Positions 61,432 through 64,000 of a DNA stretch of 64,000 bases are shown here, one piece after another. The position numbers and the translations under genes are program-made. The DNA is taken from the NCBI RefSeq assembly GCF_003217155.1, contig NZ_QJSU01000012.1, positions 34,025 to 98,024 of the forward strand. Reading direction: 5' to 3'. Source of the stretch: Psychrobacter fozii (lineage in GTDB: Bacteria; Pseudomonadota; Gammaproteobacteria; Pseudomonadales; Moraxellaceae). Position 1 is the first letter of the stretch. Every line of letters starts with the position of its first letter. The notes beneath the pieces were generated by a model. The model was not told where the DNA came from, searched no databases, and was given only the letters and a program-made list of their open reading frames with translations.

Positions 61432-63366
61432 TTAAGGCGTTATAAAAATAAGTGCCAATCGAATGGTGTTGTAGTCAATGCTTTGCTTCAGATGGTCAAA
61501 TATCGGACGCAGCTTAATACTACCATCATCATTAAAATCATTTGGATTATTGGCAACTTTAATCACCACATAAGCATTACCAACGGCAGTCATCACCTCG
61601 TCTTCTGGACGCAGATGGTCGCAAGCCAAACTTGGGTCTTGAGATTTTAATTCGCCGATATGGCGCATGATGGTTGACTGTGACAGCTGACGGGCTTGAG
61701 AGATTTCTGCAATAGATAAACTCTCTTCTAATAGTATTCTGGTCGCTAGCAATGTACTGTCCGACTTATCAGACACCTGATTGCCCATTTTTTGCTTTTT
61801 ATCTACCTGCGCCTGCTGTTGCTCACGGCGCTTCTTTTGCAGATTGGCATAGCCATCAATCACTGACTTACTCAGTGTGCCGCCTGATTTTAGAACGAAC
61901 TTCTCATGTGCCTGCGTCATACTCTCTTCATCGAGCATCGCATAGTTAGCATCAGCTTCCTCAGATAGCACCAGAAATCGCTTGTCTGCACCGCGAGCTA
62001 ATGGATCCAGCTGCAAACTCATGTCGTTCATACCCAGCAACTGCAATCCTGCTAGCGACTTGAGCCTTGATAATGCCACATAACCTTGTCCTAACTCAAA
62101 GGTACGCGACAAATCTATCTCAGCGGCATCTAATGTCATGCCTTGTGACTTATGAATAGTAATCGCCCATGCCAGACAAAGCGGCACTTGCTCATAGCTC
62201 GCTAGCACTTCACCCGTCTCATCTTCGATGATCCACTCTTCAGGCTCAGCGATAACTTCACGCCCTGAGTTAAGCCTAACCACTGGCATTTTTTGTGTCG
62301 TTGGCTTTTTGGCTTTTGGTTTTTCTTTGTCTTTTTTAGTTTTATTCTTTGCATTTTTGGCAGATGCTTCATCACTGGCGGCAGTGCTGTCGATATCATC
62401 ATCTTCAATCAAAGCATCACTGGTGTCTTTGCTATCGTCGATTTTTACAGCAGCAAAACCTATCAGTTCACCCATCGTACCGTTAGAAACACCAAGCTCG
62501 GTGTTGTTTTTGATAAACATCACCTTTGAGCCAACTTTAAGCACTAAATCATCTTGAGTGCGTACTGTCTTCTTGAGTGTCTCAACCAGCTTACTATCAC
62601 CCGTAGACGTGGCTTCAAAGCGCATCATCTCACCAGACAGTGCCGCCAATTCTTTATCATTGATTTTATTGACGTTGAGATTATGCGTATACAGACGTGT
62701 ACGCTTGATATCGACGTTTTGGTCAAAGGTAGCTTCTAGCGCAGCAATCGCATCAAAAGTAACTTCTTGACGACGAATTTGGTTCAAAATATCGTCCAAA
62801 TCAAGACCACCGTTGGCCGCCTCGCTCACTTGTCGATGCTGCTCAGATAAGTAACAAATATGAAACTTGGCATCGAGCCATGCTTCAGACATAAAAGCAA
62901 ACTTCTCACGGTTGCTCTCGCCCTTACTACCAATTGGCGGTAGCTGAAAAAAGTCCCCTGCAACCACCACCTGAATACCGCCAAAGGCTTTGTCGTTTTT
63001 GCGCACATGTTTGAGTACTTGACTCACCAAATTAATTTGCTTGGCATGCAGCATCGATATCTCATCAATGATGAGTACCGCCGTGTCCTTTAATCTATCT
63101 GCTAAAAACTGTTTGCGTGACAACGTGGTCAAGTCGCGGTCGCTTAGCTCATCTTTGATACCGATACCCGACCAACTATGAATGGTCGTACCGTTCATAT
63201 GCGTGGCCGCAATACCCGTACTGGCAGTGACCGCCACAGGTACACGGCGTGCACGTAGATAATCGATGTATTGATTGAGTGTATAGGTCTTACCTGAACC
63301 TGCTGAGCCAGTCAAAAAGACATTTTGACCTGTTTTTAGGATATCAAGAGCAGAAGATTGACGCAT
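61432..63366 (-). CDS. PIF1-like/UvrD-type superfamily 1 helicase with C-terminal helix-turn-helix
   Basis: This 644-residue ATPase has Walker A LTGSAGSGKTYTLNQ near residue 18, Walker B AVLIIDEISMLHAKQ near 92, a sensor VVAGDFFQLPPIG near 128, and late helicase motifs AITIHKSQGMTLDAAEI and GYVALSRLKSLAGLQLL near 435-465. A Lys/Asp-rich low-complexity insertion lies at about residues 320-360. The C-terminal part (LSIAEISQARQLSQSTIMRH) is a winged-helix type domain. It is expected to unwind DNA or DNA/RNA structures. The ribosome-binding site is weak. It is monocistronic. Confidence 0.92.
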   Translation of the reverse strand: MRQSSALDILKTGQNVFLTGSAGSGKTYTLNQYIDYLRARRVPVAVTASTGIAATHMNGTTIHSWSGIGIKDELSDRDLTTLSRKQFLADRLKDTAVLIIDEISMLHAKQINLVSQVLKHVRKNDKAFGGIQVVVAGDFFQLPPIGSKGESNREKFAFMSEAWLDAKFHICYLSEQHRQVSEAANGGLDLDDILNQIRRQEVTFDAIAALEATFDQNVDIKRTRLYTHNLNVNKINDKELAALSGEMMRFEATSTGDSKLVETLKKTVRTQDDLVLKVGSKVMFIKNNTELGVSNGTMGELIGFAAVKIDDSKDTSDALIEDDDIDSTAASDEASAKNAKNKTKKDKEKPKAKKPTTQKMPVVRLNSGREVIAEPEEWIIEDETGEVLASYEQVPLCLAWAITIHKSQGMTLDAAEIDLSRTFELGQGYVALSRLKSLAGLQLLGMNDMSLQLDPLARGADKRFLVLSEEADANYAMLDEESMTQAHEKFVLKSGGTLSKSVIDGYANLQKKRREQQQAQVDKKQKMGNQVSDKSDSTLLATRILLEESLSIAEISQARQLSQSTIMRHIGELKSQDPSLACDHLRPEDEVMTAVGNAYVVIKVANNPNDFNDDGSIKLRPIFDHLKQSIDYNTIRLALIFITP

Positions 63367-63707
63367 ATATTCAAACCAACCAATAACTTAGAAGAAAAAG
63401 AAAAGAGAGCAGCCATCAGCAATTTTATAAATGCCGTAGCTTAAAATATTGGCAATAATTATAACAGCTACATCCACTTTACGAACCCTTTTAACTAACA
63501 CATTTTCCATAACTAAATTTTATGAGTTCATTCATTAGTTATTATTAAAAGTGAGTATAACTCTGCTCAAAAGTTGAGTAGTATGAAATGAGAACTTGAT
63601 CAGGAAGATTCGGTGGCGATGAGATAAGCCGTTATTTTACACGATGATGTAATAAATAATTGCTTATATATGACTTGCCTCATACATAAAACAACAAGGA
63701 GCAGTTA
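63367..63707. other. Divergent promoter region
   Basis: This 341-base stretch lies between the helicase and the aldehyde dehydrogenase and has no coding signal. It is AT-rich and presumably carries both promoters. AAGGAGC before 63708 is the ribosome-binding site of the rightward gene. Confidence 0.5.
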
Positions 63708-64000
63708 ATGTTATATCCCTATCCAAATACAGAAAAAAGCCAAGTCCAATTCCGCGAAAAATACGACAACTTCATCAATGGTGAATGGGTCGCACCTGTT
63801 GATGGTGAATACTTTGACAACACCAGTCCCATAGATGGCAAAGTCATCTGCCAAGTTGCCCGTTCAAAAGAAGCTGATATCGAAAAAGCCCTAGATGCGG
63901 CTCATGCTGCCAAAGATGCGTGGGGCAAAACCAGTGTGACCGAACGCGCCAACATCCTCCTCAAAATTGCTGACAAAATGGAAGCCAATCTTGAGTCTAT
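63708..64000 (+). CDS. Aldehyde dehydrogenase (partial, C-terminus off window)
   Basis: This is the first 97 codons of an aldehyde dehydrogenase superfamily protein, with KYDNFINGEWVAPVDGEYFD near residue 18 and the start of the coenzyme domain. The catalytic part lies beyond the right edge. AAGGAGCAG precedes the ATG. The N-terminus is like the acetaldehyde/ExaC/AldB group, which oxidises ethanol-derived acetaldehyde. It is divergent from the helicase gene. Confidence 0.85.
   Translation, partial: MLYPYPNTEKSQVQFREKYDNFINGEWVAPVDGEYFDNTSPIDGKVICQVARSKEADIEKALDAAHAAKDAWGKTSVTERANILLKIADKMEANLES

Overview
The window looks like chromosome from a Psychrobacter-type member of the Moraxellaceae. 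The grounds are moderately AT-rich DNA with long AT-rich patches, a malonate decarboxylase operon in the gene order known from Acinetobacter, choline-to-betaine genes with a BCCT transporter, and proteins that read like Psychrobacter proteins throughout. This assignment rests on recognition, not on a search.

Layout. 1-4564: a leftward catabolic block with a cut-off DUF3100 membrane protein, an M20 amidohydrolase, an aldehyde dehydrogenase and a 3-hydroxyisobutyrate-dehydrogenase-like enzyme. 4565-10210: gene-poor and then very AT-rich accessory DNA. It is bounded by two 3' fragments of tRNA-Val(GAC) that share the same terminator, and a third decayed copy lies near 18300. Between the first two sits a leftward cassette: an RCC1-repeat lipoprotein, a truncated lipase-like protein, two related lipoproteins (one frameshifted), and three copies of a tiny ORF that all begin MSLPTFQEMW or nearly so. 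10662-24046: a CBS-type protein, ppiC, nitroreductase, pirin and LysR genes, a truncated secreted-adhesin-like protein, AraC and Crp/Fnr regulators, and a leftward set (epoxide-hydrolase-like, LldD-like, DapA-like) whose DapA-like N-terminus carries an eight-copy hexanucleotide repeat.

24396-36460: TauE/SafE, then the complete mdcLMACDEGBH operon for malonate decarboxylase with a divergent GntR-type regulator, then a second copy of the DUF3100/M20 pair seen at the left edge. 36890-46798: acetamidase/formamidase, two small secreted proteins, thioesterase, DUF3124 lipoprotein, a KtrAB-type potassium uptake pair, an EamA exporter, a flavin amine oxidase and a YgjP-like metallopeptidase. 46995-52724: betT, betA and betB, which take up choline and oxidise it to glycine betaine. 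52932-53853: an SMR efflux gene and its TetR repressor with a clear operator.

54394-59919: a second accessory stretch between tRNA-Asn(GTT) and two tandem tRNA-Ser(TGA) genes. It holds gene remnants and a compact leftward module of a RexA-like cytoplasmic protein, a four-helix membrane protein and a frameshifted membrane-anchored third gene. This may be a RexAB/Kiwa-type phage-exclusion system and is the best candidate here for an undescribed system. 60085-64000: a GAPDH-family enzyme, a PIF1-like helicase and the start of an aldehyde dehydrogenase.

Two families of short interspersed repeats with inverted ends are scattered through the window. No rRNA, no CRISPR array and no intact transposase or integrase gene was found.
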